A DNA stretch of 5,177 nucleotides from Candidatus Dadabacteria bacterium UBA2774. Its GTDB lineage: Bacteria > Desulfobacterota_D > UBA1144 > Nemesobacterales > UBA2774. The notes beneath the pieces are model-generated. The model worked only from the letters and a program-made list of their open reading frames with translations, was not told the origin of the DNA and did no database searches. Of this stretch, positions 1 through 5,177 are shown piece by piece; position 1 is the first letter of the stretch, and every line of letters starts with the position of its first letter. The stretch lies in assembly GCA_002352485.1 (NCBI GenBank), contig DEIM01000033.1:1297-6473 (forward strand), written 5' to 3'. Made by a program: the position numbers and the translations under genes.

Positions 1-737
1 TGCCTCAATCTGGCGAACGAGTATCCGACTGCCGCAGCCTTATCCGTGTTCTTGTAAATAAGCGGCGGGTGCATGTATGAAAGCATATTTGAGCGATAGA
101 TCTTTTTCTGAGATGCAATCAGCCTAACGGTAAATTCCACATCTTCCTGACCTATAATTTCAGATATGAATCCTCCGAGCTCCCCGAGCGTTTCTCTTGT
201 GTATGCCATACACCTGTTGGTCGGAAAGTAGGGGTCATGGTAATCGTACTTGTCCTTTATTACTGAAAAGCTTGCGCTACCGTAAGGCATCACGGCGTCT
301 GCGCCCGTTTTCTCAAACTCCCTGACGAGCACCTCCAGAAAGTCACTGTCGAGGATCACGGTATCGTCGTCCAAAAACAACACATACTCCCCAGAGCACT
401 TTGAAAGGGCAAAGTTTCTTGCATACCCCATAACTCCGAAGTTCTGATCCAGAGTAAAGTATTTTATATTCAGTTTTTTCCCGAATTCGCGTACTATCTC
501 TTTTCCCTCTTTCGTGCCTCCTCTGTCCTCGGCTAATATCACCTCGAAGCTCTCTTTTGAAAATTCCTGCTGACTAAGGCACGTAAGTGTATTCCTTAGT
601 AAGTAGGCTCTCCCATAAAAATTGATTACGCACGAGACAGCCACTGAGGAATCTGCCTGATCGAGCTCTGCATCTCCCTTGAGACTAAACGGGAAGAGCT
701 TGTATAGAGTTTCTAAAATATAAGATCTAGTGTCCAT
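1..737 (-). CDS. Family 2 glycosyltransferase (partial, C-terminus off the left edge)
   Basis: Reading the minus strand from the ATG at 737-735 gives 245 codons with no stop up to the window edge. The protein looks like a GT-A fold, family 2 glycosyltransferase. These enzymes transfer a sugar from a nucleotide-sugar donor to an acceptor such as a surface glycan, usually on the cytoplasmic side of the membrane. A beta-strand near residues 32-40 (VAVSCVINF) opens the nucleotide-binding half. The segment FLDDDT (residues 121-126) supplies the DXD-type metal and nucleotide-diphosphate site at D123-D125. GQEDVEF (196-202) matches the ED motif that usually holds the catalytic base, here around E198-D199. 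No membrane segment is visible in the part present. The frame is closed upstream by a stop at 785-783, and 737 is the first ATG. It has only a weak ribosome binding site. Donor and acceptor cannot be told. The gene is divergent from the other six genes. Confidence 0.88.
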   Translation of the reverse strand, partial: MDTRSYILETLYKLFPFSLKGDAELDQADSSVAVSCVINFYGRAYLLRNTLTCLSQQEFSKESFEVILAEDRGGTKEGKEIVREFGKKLNIKYFTLDQNFGVMGYARNFALSKCSGEYVLFLDDDTVILDSDFLEVLVREFEKTGADAVMPYGSASFSVIKDKYDYHDPYFPTNRCMAYTRETLGELGGFISEIIGQEDVEFTVRLIASQKKIYRSNMLSYMHPPLIYKNTDKAAAVGYSFARLR

Positions 738-832
738 AGTGTCGTTGTAGATTTCGGAGTTATAGATTAAATTAGTAGTTTTACTGCGCTGTTTGTCAAA
801 TGTTTTACTAGCTGTTTTATGCCCGATTTCAT
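738..832. promoter_or_regulatory. Divergent intergenic region with overlapping candidate -35 elements
   Basis: These 95 bases separate the glycosyltransferase start from the macro-domain gene. The near-palindrome TTTGTCAAA (792-800) contains a perfect TTGACA on the minus strand (799-794) and TTGTCA on the plus strand (793-798). On the minus strand a 17-base spacer leads to ACTAAT (776-771), a 4/6 match to a -10 box. A better -10 match, TATAAC (764-759), lies too far away for this -35. On the plus strand a 16-base spacer leads to TTTTAT (815-820), also 4/6. The -35 parts are convincing by eye, but the -10 parts are weak. This is therefore only a candidate bidirectional sigma-70-type promoter. 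Confidence 0.3.
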
Positions 833-1375
833 GTGAGTAAAATTATGATCAGTTTAGAGGATAAAATCGAAGTTTTAAAGGGGGACATAACAGAATGCGC
901 CGCCGAGGCTATAGTGAACGCCGCCAATACAAAGCTTGTGCTGGGAAGCGGTGTGGCCGGAGCCATTAGGAAAAACGGAGGGCCCTCCATTCAATCTGAG
1001 TGTGATGAGATCGGGTCTATACCCCTCGGAGAGGCAGCAATCACAGGAGCTGGGAGACTTGCGGCTAAGTTCGTTATTCACGCTGCGGGTATGCATTCCG
1101 GAGGCGGTGTCAGTACAGAGTCGCTTGAGAGCGCGACACGGAACTCACTTCTGAGAGCTCTGGAAAACGAGGTTAAAACTATTGCCTTCCCAGCGATCGG
1201 AACCGGAGTTGGGGGATATCCCGTCAAACAATGCGCAGAAATTATGATTGATATAACTTCTTGGTATATTAATAATGAAGGAGTATCGCTCGAGAAAATC
1301 TACTTTGTACTTTTTGATGACAGCACATATGAGATTTTCAAAAGCGTGCTTGAGAAGAAACTGAAATCTACTTAA
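833..1375 (+). CDS. Macro-domain protein (ADP-ribose binding, possible ADP-ribosyl/O-acetyl-ADP-ribose hydrolase)
   Basis: A stand-alone macro domain of 180 residues, close to the whole-domain size of YmdB-like and archaeal Af1521-like proteins. Visible motifs, counted from the GTG start, are GDIT (17-20), IVNAANT (27-33, with the conserved Asn pair of the ADP-ribose pocket), the first glycine loop GSGVAGAI (38-45), and the phosphate-binding loop GTGVGGYP (123-130) after IAFPA. Macro domains bind ADP-ribose, and many cleave ADP-ribose from proteins or nucleic acids or deacetylate O-acetyl-ADP-ribose. The loop reads GVAGAIR where the MacroD/YmdB type has GVDGAIH, so activity cannot be assumed from the YmdB class. 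The pattern GPSIQSECDEIG followed by PLGEAAITGAG instead recalls a subgroup known from thermophilic bacteria such as Thermus (from memory). The start is uncertain: GTG at 833, or ATG at 845, which has GTGAG (833-837) upstream as a weak ribosome site. The Nudix gene follows after 22 bases. No partner toxin is visible. Confidence 0.9.
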   Translation: MSKIMISLEDKIEVLKGDITECAAEAIVNAANTKLVLGSGVAGAIRKNGGPSIQSECDEIGSIPLGEAAITGAGRLAAKFVIHAAGMHSGGGVSTESLESATRNSLLRALENEVKTIAFPAIGTGVGGYPVKQCAEIMIDITSWYINNEGVSLEKIYFVLFDDSTYEIFKSVLEKKLKST

Positions 1376-1397
1376 GAGTTGCGGTTGTAACTAAAAT

Positions 1398-1991
1398 ATG
1401 TCTCAAAAAACAAGCAACAAATTAGAAAAGCTTCTGGCATCCAGAGATCCCCATAAACTAACTATTGAAGGGGATTTTGTTCACGCAGCCGTAATGATGA
1501 TATTAAAGGAAGAGCCCAAGGGGGCTTCCATGCTCTTTATCAAGAGACCCGATAGTGACAGCGACCCGTTTTCAGGCCATGTGGCGTTTCCGGGCGGTAA
1601 GATGAAAGGTGAAGACTCTGACAAGCTTGAGACGGCGGTGCGTGAGACGCGTGAGGAGATAGGGGTCGATATAGCTCACAGCGGACGCGTCCTTGGCGAG
1701 CTGGACGACGTAAATCCCAATAATCCCAGAGCCAATACTTATATCGTAACCCCGTATTTATCCGTACTAAATGAGGAAGTTACATTTACACCCTGTACCC
1801 GCGAGGTTGAAGAGGTTCTATGGGTACCGCTAGCCCACCTTCTGGACGAAAAGAACTTTAAGCTTAGGCTTAGAGAAAGGGATGGAATACCGAGGGAAGA
1901 CTACGCTTATATCTACGAGCAGTATATTATCTGGGGCATGACGGGAAGAATCCTTCGTCAGTTTATTTCACTAACAAGACATCTTTTCTGA
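1398..1991 (+). CDS. Nudix hydrolase, CoA-pyrophosphatase-like (NudL/NUDT7 group)
   Basis: A 197-residue Nudix protein that would hydrolyse a nucleoside diphosphate linked to another moiety, using Mg2+ or Mn2+. The Nudix box occupies about residues 66-90: FPGGK (64-68), D73, and the helix RETREEIGV (82-90) with metal-ligand glutamates E86 and E87. There are 14 residues between the second glycine and R82, as I recall for the NudL/NUDT7 coenzyme A pyrophosphatase group. The preceding SGHVAFPGG (59-67) also resembles that group's upstream motif. DDVNPNNP (103-110) followed by IVTPYLSVL (116-124) is the usual second core strand region. Coenzyme A or a related dinucleotide is thus the first guess, but ADP-ribose is possible given the macro-domain neighbour. 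The ATG at 1398 is the only sensible start. Its ribosome binding site is poor, which suggests translation helped by the upstream gene. Confidence 0.9.
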   Translation: MSQKTSNKLEKLLASRDPHKLTIEGDFVHAAVMMILKEEPKGASMLFIKRPDSDSDPFSGHVAFPGGKMKGEDSDKLETAVRETREEIGVDIAHSGRVLGELDDVNPNNPRANTYIVTPYLSVLNEEVTFTPCTREVEEVLWVPLAHLLDEKNFKLRLRERDGIPREDYAYIYEQYIIWGMTGRILRQFISLTRHLF

Positions 1992-1995
1992 TTTC

Positions 1996-2024
1996 TGGAT
2001 TTTAATGTGCTCAGATGATAGAAT
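1996..2024 (+). promoter_or_regulatory. Candidate extended -10 promoter for ssb
   Basis: TAGAAT (2019-2024) matches five of six bases of the -10 consensus and is preceded by TG at 2016-2017 with one base between, forming an extended -10. The -35 position 17 bases upstream (TGGATT, 1996-2001) is poor, which extended -10 promoters can tolerate. The site lies 35 bases before the ssb ATG in the 67-base gap after the Nudix gene, so it would let ssb be expressed separately. It is assigned by eye only. Confidence 0.35.
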
Positions 2025-2031
2025 TTCTGAG
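2010..2031 (+). repeat. Inverted repeat (6-bp arms) between the Nudix gene and ssb
   Basis: CTCAGA (2010-2015) and TCTGAG (2026-2031) are perfect inverted copies separated by 10 bases. No T-run follows, so it does not look like an intrinsic terminator. It straddles the candidate -10 box of ssb, so it could be an operator-like site or chance. The arms are short. Confidence 0.35.
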
Positions 2032-2046
2032 TAGCTAAATAAAACC

Positions 2047-2052
2047 GGGGGA
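2047..2052 (+). promoter_or_regulatory. Ribosome binding site of ssb
   Basis: GGGGGA sits 6 bases before the ATG at 2059. It is the clearest Shine-Dalgarno-like site in the window, fixes the ssb start, and fits high expression of this protein compared with the weakly initiated genes upstream. Confidence 0.65.
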
Positions 2053-2058
2053 ATATTA

Positions 2059-2490
2059 ATGAGAGGTGTAAACAAAGTAATTTTAATAGGTAATCTGGGC
2101 AAGGACCCTGAGATCAGATATACAACAGGGGGGCAGGCGGTTGCGAACTTTACGATCGCTACTTCCGATAGCTATACGAATAAGGACGGGGAGAAACAGG
2201 AAAATACGGAATGGCATAGAATAGTCGCCTGGGGAAGATTGGCCGAGATATGCGGTGAATACCTGACTAAGGGGCGGATGGTTTATATCGAGGGTCAGCT
2301 CCGGACAAGGTCGTGGGAAGATAAAGAAGGGAATACCAGATGGACAACCGAAGTCGTAGCAAGGAGTATGGAGATGCTGAGCTCTGCGGGTAGCAGATCG
2401 GAATCGCCATCTAAAGATAGCTCGAGCTCTGAAGGCGACTTTGAAATTGACGATGATTCGTTTAAAACGGACGACGACATACCTTTTTAG
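2059..2490 (+). CDS. ssb: Single-stranded DNA-binding protein SSB
   Basis: SSB coats single-stranded DNA during replication, recombination and repair and recruits partner proteins through its C-terminal tip. The 143 residues show the full architecture. An OB fold spans about residues 1-107, starting with the family signature RGVNKVILIGNLGKDPE (2-18). It includes NTEWHRIVAWGRLAE (49-63) with DNA-stacking aromatic W52, and YIEGQLRTRSW (76-86). A short disordered Ser-rich linker covers about 108-127. An acidic tail follows, ending in DDDIPF (138-143), the classical partner-docking tip. The length is shorter than the E. coli protein (about 178) because the linker is short, without the long Gly/Gln tract. 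The start is fixed by the strong upstream GGGGGA and by the conserved N-terminus. It is flanked by the Nudix gene and a terminator-like hairpin, so it is probably at least partly its own unit. The usual neighbours rpsF and rpsR are absent. Confidence 0.97.
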   Translation: MRGVNKVILIGNLGKDPEIRYTTGGQAVANFTIATSDSYTNKDGEKQENTEWHRIVAWGRLAEICGEYLTKGRMVYIEGQLRTRSWEDKEGNTRWTTEVVARSMEMLSSAGSRSESPSKDSSSSEGDFEIDDDSFKTDDDIPF

Positions 2491-2510
2491 TGTTATCCTT
2501 TAGCAGGAAC

Positions 2511-2539
2511 TTCAAAAGAGCGGGTTTGAGCCCTATTAG
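2511..2539 (+). promoter_or_regulatory. Weak candidate promoter for the cupin-glmU-glmS operon
   Basis: TTCAAA (2511-2516, 4/6 to the -35 consensus), a 17-base spacer and TATTAG (2534-2539, 4/6 to the -10) give the only reasonably spaced pair I found in the 79-base gap. It overlaps the terminator-like hairpin, so both cannot work in the simplest way on one transcript. Otherwise the operon depends on read-through from ssb or on a promoter inside ssb. Confidence 0.2.
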
Positions 2540-2551
2540 CTCATCTTTTTT
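2514..2551 (+). terminator. Terminator-like hairpin with T-tract after ssb (possible attenuator)
   Basis: TGAGC (2527-2531) pairs with GCTCA (2539-2543) around a 7-base loop, followed after two bases by six T residues (2546-2551). An alternative fold pairs GAGC (2518-2521) with the same GCTC (2539-2542), enclosing a small GGGT/GCCC hairpin (2522-2533), with AAAA (2514-2517) able to pair with the T-tract. Either fold ends just before the T-run, as in intrinsic terminators. The stems are short, so termination may be partial. It sits 24 bases after the ssb stop and 10 bases before the cupin ribosome site. Confidence 0.5.
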
Positions 2552-2569
2552 ATTCTATCTGGAGATAAA

Positions 2570-2932
2570 TTGGCTTACACAGACAATATTAAAAGAGTTG
2601 AAAAGCCCTGGGGATATGAGCTTTGGTGGGCTTACACGGATAAGTATGTAGGCAAGATACTGCATATAAACGAAGGTGAATGTCTGAGCTATCAGTATCA
2701 CGTAAAGAAGGACGAGACTATATATTTAATGAGCGGGAAGATGCAAGTAGAGATTGAAATGGAAGGTGAGGAGAAGACGGAAGTTAATATGAAACCCGGA
2801 GAATCAATAAGAATAAAACCCTACACAAAACACCGTTTCACGGCACTTTCAGAGTGTGATGTGCTCGAGGCTTCTACACCTGAAGTTGACGACGTAGTAA
2901 GGCTTGAGGACAGATACGGGAGGGTTGAATAA
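2570..2932 (+). CDS. Small cupin protein, mannose-6-phosphate-isomerase-like (function unassigned)
   Basis: A 120-residue single-domain cupin. KPWGYE (12-17) resembles the RPWG motif that opens the phosphomannose isomerase domain of bifunctional mannose-1-phosphate guanylyltransferases. Cupin motif 1 follows: GECLSYQYH (36-44), KKDETIYLMSG (46-56), with H44 and E49 as likely metal ligands. Here the usual HxH is QxH (Q42-H44). Motif 2 is PGESIRIKPYTKHRF (76-90) with H88. No guanylyltransferase domain is attached. It may isomerise or bind a sugar phosphate, but no substrate is proven. The start is TTG at 2570, supported by GGAGA (2561-2565) 4 bases upstream and by the lack of another start before the conserved KPWG motif. 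The glmU start is 5 bases after its stop, so it belongs to the UDP-GlcNAc operon. That neighbourhood makes a hexose-6-phosphate role attractive, since fructose-6-phosphate is the GlmS substrate, but this is inference. Confidence 0.85.
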   Translation: MAYTDNIKRVEKPWGYELWWAYTDKYVGKILHINEGECLSYQYHVKKDETIYLMSGKMQVEIEMEGEEKTEVNMKPGESIRIKPYTKHRFTALSECDVLEASTPEVDDVVRLEDRYGRVE

Positions 2933-2937
2933 ATATT

Positions 2938-4401
2938 ATGAAGCTCGCCGCCATAGTCCTTGCAGCCGGTTTTGGGAAAAGGATGAAATCCTCCATGCCC
3001 AAAGTACTGCACACCGTGCTCGGCCGTCCGATTCTTAAATATGTGCTGGATGCGGTGAGTGCGTTGTCTCCGCTACAAACAGTTGTGGTTGTAGGGTATG
3101 GGGCAGAAGAGGTTAAAAGCAGCTTAGGGCTGCATGGCATAAAATATGCTTATCAAAAGAAACGGCTCGGCACAGGACATGCGGCAGCCTGCGCCCGCAC
3201 CGAACTTTCAAAGTTTAAGGGCAATGTTCTGATATTAAACGGCGATTTTCCTCTAATCACTTCAAAGTCTCTTAAAAGGTTTCTTGGCGCCCATGAAAAA
3301 AGCGGCTCTAAAATTTCCGTTCTCACGGCAATGGTGGATGACCCCTCGGGATACGGCAGAGTTGTTATAGACAAGGCCCGTAACCTGGAACGTATTGTTG
3401 AGGAAAAAGACGCCTCAGCAGAGCAAAGAAAAATAAAAGAGATAAATTCCGGAACATATATAGTTAGTAGCGATATATTATGGCCGCTCTTAAAAGGCAT
3501 TAAACCGGAAAACAAACAGAAGGAATATTATCTTACAGACATAATTGAAATCGCTCGTAAACGAAAATTCACAGTCTCTGCAGTAAGGGTCTCTGACTCA
3601 ACTGAGATTCTGGGTATTAACGACAGAGTCGAGCTGTCTCAAATTGAGGCTATTATGAGAACCCGTGTTAACGAAAGGGTAATGAATTCTGGGGTTACGC
3701 TAATCGATCCGGGTTTGACCCATATATCTTCAGATGCGGTTATAGGGCGAGATGCTGTTATTTATCCCGGAACACATGTTTACGGACAAACCCGAATCGG
3801 CCGGGAATCTATTATAGGCCCTAATGTGTGGATTAAAGATTCCACTATCGGAAACGGTGTTACCGTAAGGTCGTCATGCTACATCACAGGGGCATCCGTA
3901 GGTGACGGGGTTACAGTGGGCCCGTTTGCTCATCTTAGACCTGAGGCCCGCATATTAAAAGGCGCTAAGGTCGGTAATTTTGTAGAGATTAAAAAGTCCA
4001 CAGTTGGGCCGGGCTCAAAGGTGTCTCACCTATCCTATATAGGGGACGCTACTCTCGGGAAAGATGTGAACATTGGAGCAGGGACAATTACTTGCAACTA
4101 CGATGGGATAAACAAACATAAAACCGAGATCGCGGATAAGGTATTCATAGGAAGTGACACAATGCTGGTGGCACCCGTGAAAGTGGGAAAGGGCGCAGTA
4201 ACAGGCGCGGGCTCGACTATTACAAAAGATGTACCCGAGGGCGCTCTCGCAATAGGCAGGGCCAGGCAAACAGTAATTGAAAACTGGCAGCAAAAGACAA
4301 GTGAGAAAGCCTCAAAAAATAAGAGCACAGCAAATAGTAAATCAAAATCTTCTACTAGAAATAAAACAACTAGCGGTAAAAGCGCAAGAGGGAAGAAATA
4401 A
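2938..4401 (+). CDS. glmU: Bifunctional GlmU: N-acetylglucosamine-1-phosphate uridyltransferase / glucosamine-1-phosphate acetyltransferase
   Basis: Cytoplasmic enzyme of the last two steps to UDP-GlcNAc. The C-terminal half acetylates glucosamine-1-phosphate with acetyl-CoA; the N-terminal half then transfers UMP from UTP. Uridyltransferase domain, about 1-230: LAAGFGKRM (8-16), PKVLH (21-25), LGTGHA (77-82), NGDFP (101-105, Mg2+ ligand D103), GYGR (138-141), E156, N170 and N228. A left-handed beta-helix with hexapeptide repeats runs from about 252 to 440. Its acetyltransferase residues follow E. coli numbering shifted by one: R334, K352, H364, Y367, N387-Y388, S406 and R441. The set is complete, so both activities are expected. 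At 487 residues it exceeds E. coli GlmU (456) through a basic Lys/Ser/Thr tail (451-487). The start ATG follows the cupin stop by 5 bases; GGGAGGG (2918-2924) is a distant ribosome site. glmS follows directly. Confidence 0.98.
   Translation: MKLAAIVLAAGFGKRMKSSMPKVLHTVLGRPILKYVLDAVSALSPLQTVVVVGYGAEEVKSSLGLHGIKYAYQKKRLGTGHAAACARTELSKFKGNVLILNGDFPLITSKSLKRFLGAHEKSGSKISVLTAMVDDPSGYGRVVIDKARNLERIVEEKDASAEQRKIKEINSGTYIVSSDILWPLLKGIKPENKQKEYYLTDIIEIARKRKFTVSAVRVSDSTEILGINDRVELSQIEAIMRTRVNERVMNSGVTLIDPGLTHISSDAVIGRDAVIYPGTHVYGQTRIGRESIIGPNVWIKDSTIGNGVTVRSSCYITGASVGDGVTVGPFAHLRPEARILKGAKVGNFVEIKKSTVGPGSKVSHLSYIGDATLGKDVNIGAGTITCNYDGINKHKTEIADKVFIGSDTMLVAPVKVGKGAVTGAGSTITKDVPEGALAIGRARQTVIENWQQKTSEKASKNKSTANSKSKSSTRNKTTSGKSARGKK
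4288..4398 (+). other. Lys/Ser/Thr-rich basic C-terminal tail of GlmU
   Basis: Residues 451-487 follow the end of the beta-helix domain (IENW, 447-450). They hold about ten Lys, two Arg, nine Ser and five Thr, with one acidic residue (E456). It should be disordered and strongly positive. It is in frame, ends at the TAA joining glmS, and its last codons also carry GAGGG (4388-4392), the likely ribosome site of glmS. E. coli GlmU ends in a much shorter basic stretch. What the tail binds, if anything, is unknown. Confidence 0.7.
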
Positions 4402-5177
4402 ATGTGCGGAATTGTAGGGTATGTGGGGGAGCGTAATAAAACTGTTTCTGTCCTGATGGAAGGCCTCGAGCGTCTTGAGTACAGGGGCTATGATTCCTCG
4501 GGCATTGCTGTTATGCAGAACGGACATCCGTCGGTTCTTAAAAGCACTGGCAAGCTTGCAAAACTGAAGAAAAAAGTTGATAAAAATTCGCCTAAGGGTT
4601 ATTTGGGTATAGGTCATACCCGCTGGGCAACGCACGGAGAGGCGACAGAAAAAAACGCCCATCCGCAATGCTCGGGAGGAACTTCTGTAGTTCACAACGG
4701 TATAATAGAGAATTACACTGAGCTTAAAAACGAGCTTAAAAAAAAGGGATTTACTTTTAGCTCGGATACCGACACCGAAGTACTTGCCCATCTTATTGAA
4801 GACTTTTCAAACAGTGGAATGGATTTTGAAGATGCTGTAAGAGCCGCATTCAACAAAGTCGAAGGCTCTTACGCCGCTGCAGTTATTTCCGATAGAGACC
4901 CAGAAAAAGTAATAGCAACGAGAAGATTCTCCCCGCTTATTGTTGCCATAGGAGATAATGAGAATTACCTGGCCTCGGATGTGCCGGCCATACTGCCGTT
5001 TTGCAGAAACGTGATTTATCTTGAAGACGGCGATATAGCGGTACTTGAAAGAAAGCGGGTTTCCATATCCGATTCTAACGGTAACAAAGTAAAGAGGAAT
5101 GTAATAAAAGTGGACTGGGACCCAGTTTCTGTCGAGAAAGCCGGGTACCGGCATTTTATGAATAAGGAAATCCACGA
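4402..5177 (+). CDS. glmS: Glucosamine-6-phosphate synthase GlmS, glutamine-hydrolysing (partial, C-terminus off the right edge)
   Basis: GlmS converts fructose-6-phosphate and glutamine to glucosamine-6-phosphate and glutamate, the committed step of amino-sugar synthesis. The first 258 codons are present, covering the glutaminase domain and the start of the linker. After Met removal the N-terminal Cys2 of MCGIVGYVG is the nucleophile. RLEYRGYDSSGIAV (24-37), TRWATHG (73-79, with R74 and W75), HNGIIENY (98-105, oxyanion N99-G100) and SDTDTE (121-126, D124 binding the glutamine amino group) match the family. EKAGYRHFMNKEIH, just before the edge, is the conserved linker into the two sugar-isomerase domains, which lie outside the window. 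The ATG directly abuts the glmU stop, with GAGGG (4388-4392) 9 bases upstream, so translational coupling is likely. There is no leader that could hold a glmS ribozyme. SPLIVAIG is preceded by Phe where Gly is common, a minor change. Confidence 0.97.
   Translation, partial: MCGIVGYVGERNKTVSVLMEGLERLEYRGYDSSGIAVMQNGHPSVLKSTGKLAKLKKKVDKNSPKGYLGIGHTRWATHGEATEKNAHPQCSGGTSVVHNGIIENYTELKNELKKKGFTFSSDTDTEVLAHLIEDFSNSGMDFEDAVRAAFNKVEGSYAAAVISDRDPEKVIATRRFSPLIVAIGDNENYLASDVPAILPFCRNVIYLEDGDIAVLERKRVSISDSNGNKVKRNVIKVDWDPVSVEKAGYRHFMNKEIH

Noticed and set aside
833..1375. DarT/DarG-type toxin-antitoxin system based on the macro domain
   Set aside because: No ADP-ribosyltransferase toxin gene is adjacent. 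The neighbours are a glycosyltransferase and a Nudix hydrolase, and the macro protein lacks the extra C-terminal domain of DarG.
3153..3515. Antisense open frame of 120 codons opposite glmU
   Set aside because: It is opposite the uridyltransferase domain with all its conserved motifs, so it is a shadow frame.
4288..4401. glmS ribozyme upstream of glmS
   Set aside because: The glmS ATG follows the glmU stop with no gap, and the upstream sequence codes for the GlmU tail. The ribozyme needs an untranslated leader.
4720..4742. Tandem direct repeat GAGCTTAAAAA (two copies, one base apart)
   Set aside because: It encodes the helix ELKNELKK in GlmS and is explained by repeated Glu-Leu-Lys codons.
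4738..4746. Run of eight A followed by G in glmS, including an in-frame A AAA AAG slippery heptamer
   Set aside because: The zero frame continues into the conserved SDTDTE motif and the rest of GlmS. I see no stimulatory structure and no useful product in the -1 frame.
4342..4791. Antisense open frame of 149 codons across the glmU-glmS junction
   Set aside because: It lies opposite two confidently identified genes, has no recognisable domain or ribosome site, and its residues mirror the Lys-rich tail codons and GlmS codons.
4807..5175. Antisense open frame of 122 codons opposite glmS
   Set aside because: The plus strand encodes conserved GlmS throughout, and the antisense product shows no motif.

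Overview
The window reads as an ordinary-looking piece of bacterial chromosome from a moderately AT-rich organism. It holds seven genes, two of which run off the ends. The gene content fits a bacterium that makes UDP-N-acetylglucosamine with the standard fused GlmU and GlmS enzymes and carries a classical single-stranded DNA-binding protein. I see no phage, insertion-sequence, CRISPR or tRNA/rRNA signals. The species cannot be named from the sequence alone. An uncultured Gram-negative-type lineage is plausible, but that is inference.

Left part (1-832): the minus strand carries most of a family 2 glycosyltransferase, whose C-terminus lies off the left edge. A 95-base divergent intergenic region separates it from the plus-strand genes. 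That region holds one short near-palindrome that could serve as a -35 element in both directions.

Middle part (833-2490): all genes are on the plus strand. An ADP-ribose-binding macro-domain protein is followed 22 bases later by a Nudix hydrolase, and then by ssb. The ssb gene has its own strong ribosome binding site and a candidate extended -10 promoter. The macro and Nudix proteins could act on related nucleotide-sugar metabolites such as ADP-ribose derivatives, but the Nudix substrate is not settled by the sequence.

Right part (2491-5177): after a terminator-like hairpin with a six-T tract comes a tight cluster. It consists of a small PMI-like cupin with a TTG start, then glmU, then glmS. 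The gaps are 5 bases and 0 bases (TAA directly followed by ATG), so the three are almost certainly co-transcribed. GlmS makes glucosamine-6-phosphate from fructose-6-phosphate and glutamine. GlmU acetylates and uridylylates glucosamine-1-phosphate to give UDP-GlcNAc, the precursor for peptidoglycan and surface glycans. The phosphoglucosamine mutase that would join the two steps is not in the window.

I did not find a clearly new system. The points most worth a second look are the Lys/Ser-rich basic tail on GlmU, the cupin placed at the head of the glmU-glmS operon, the terminator-like structure squeezed between ssb and the cupin start, and the macro-Nudix pair.
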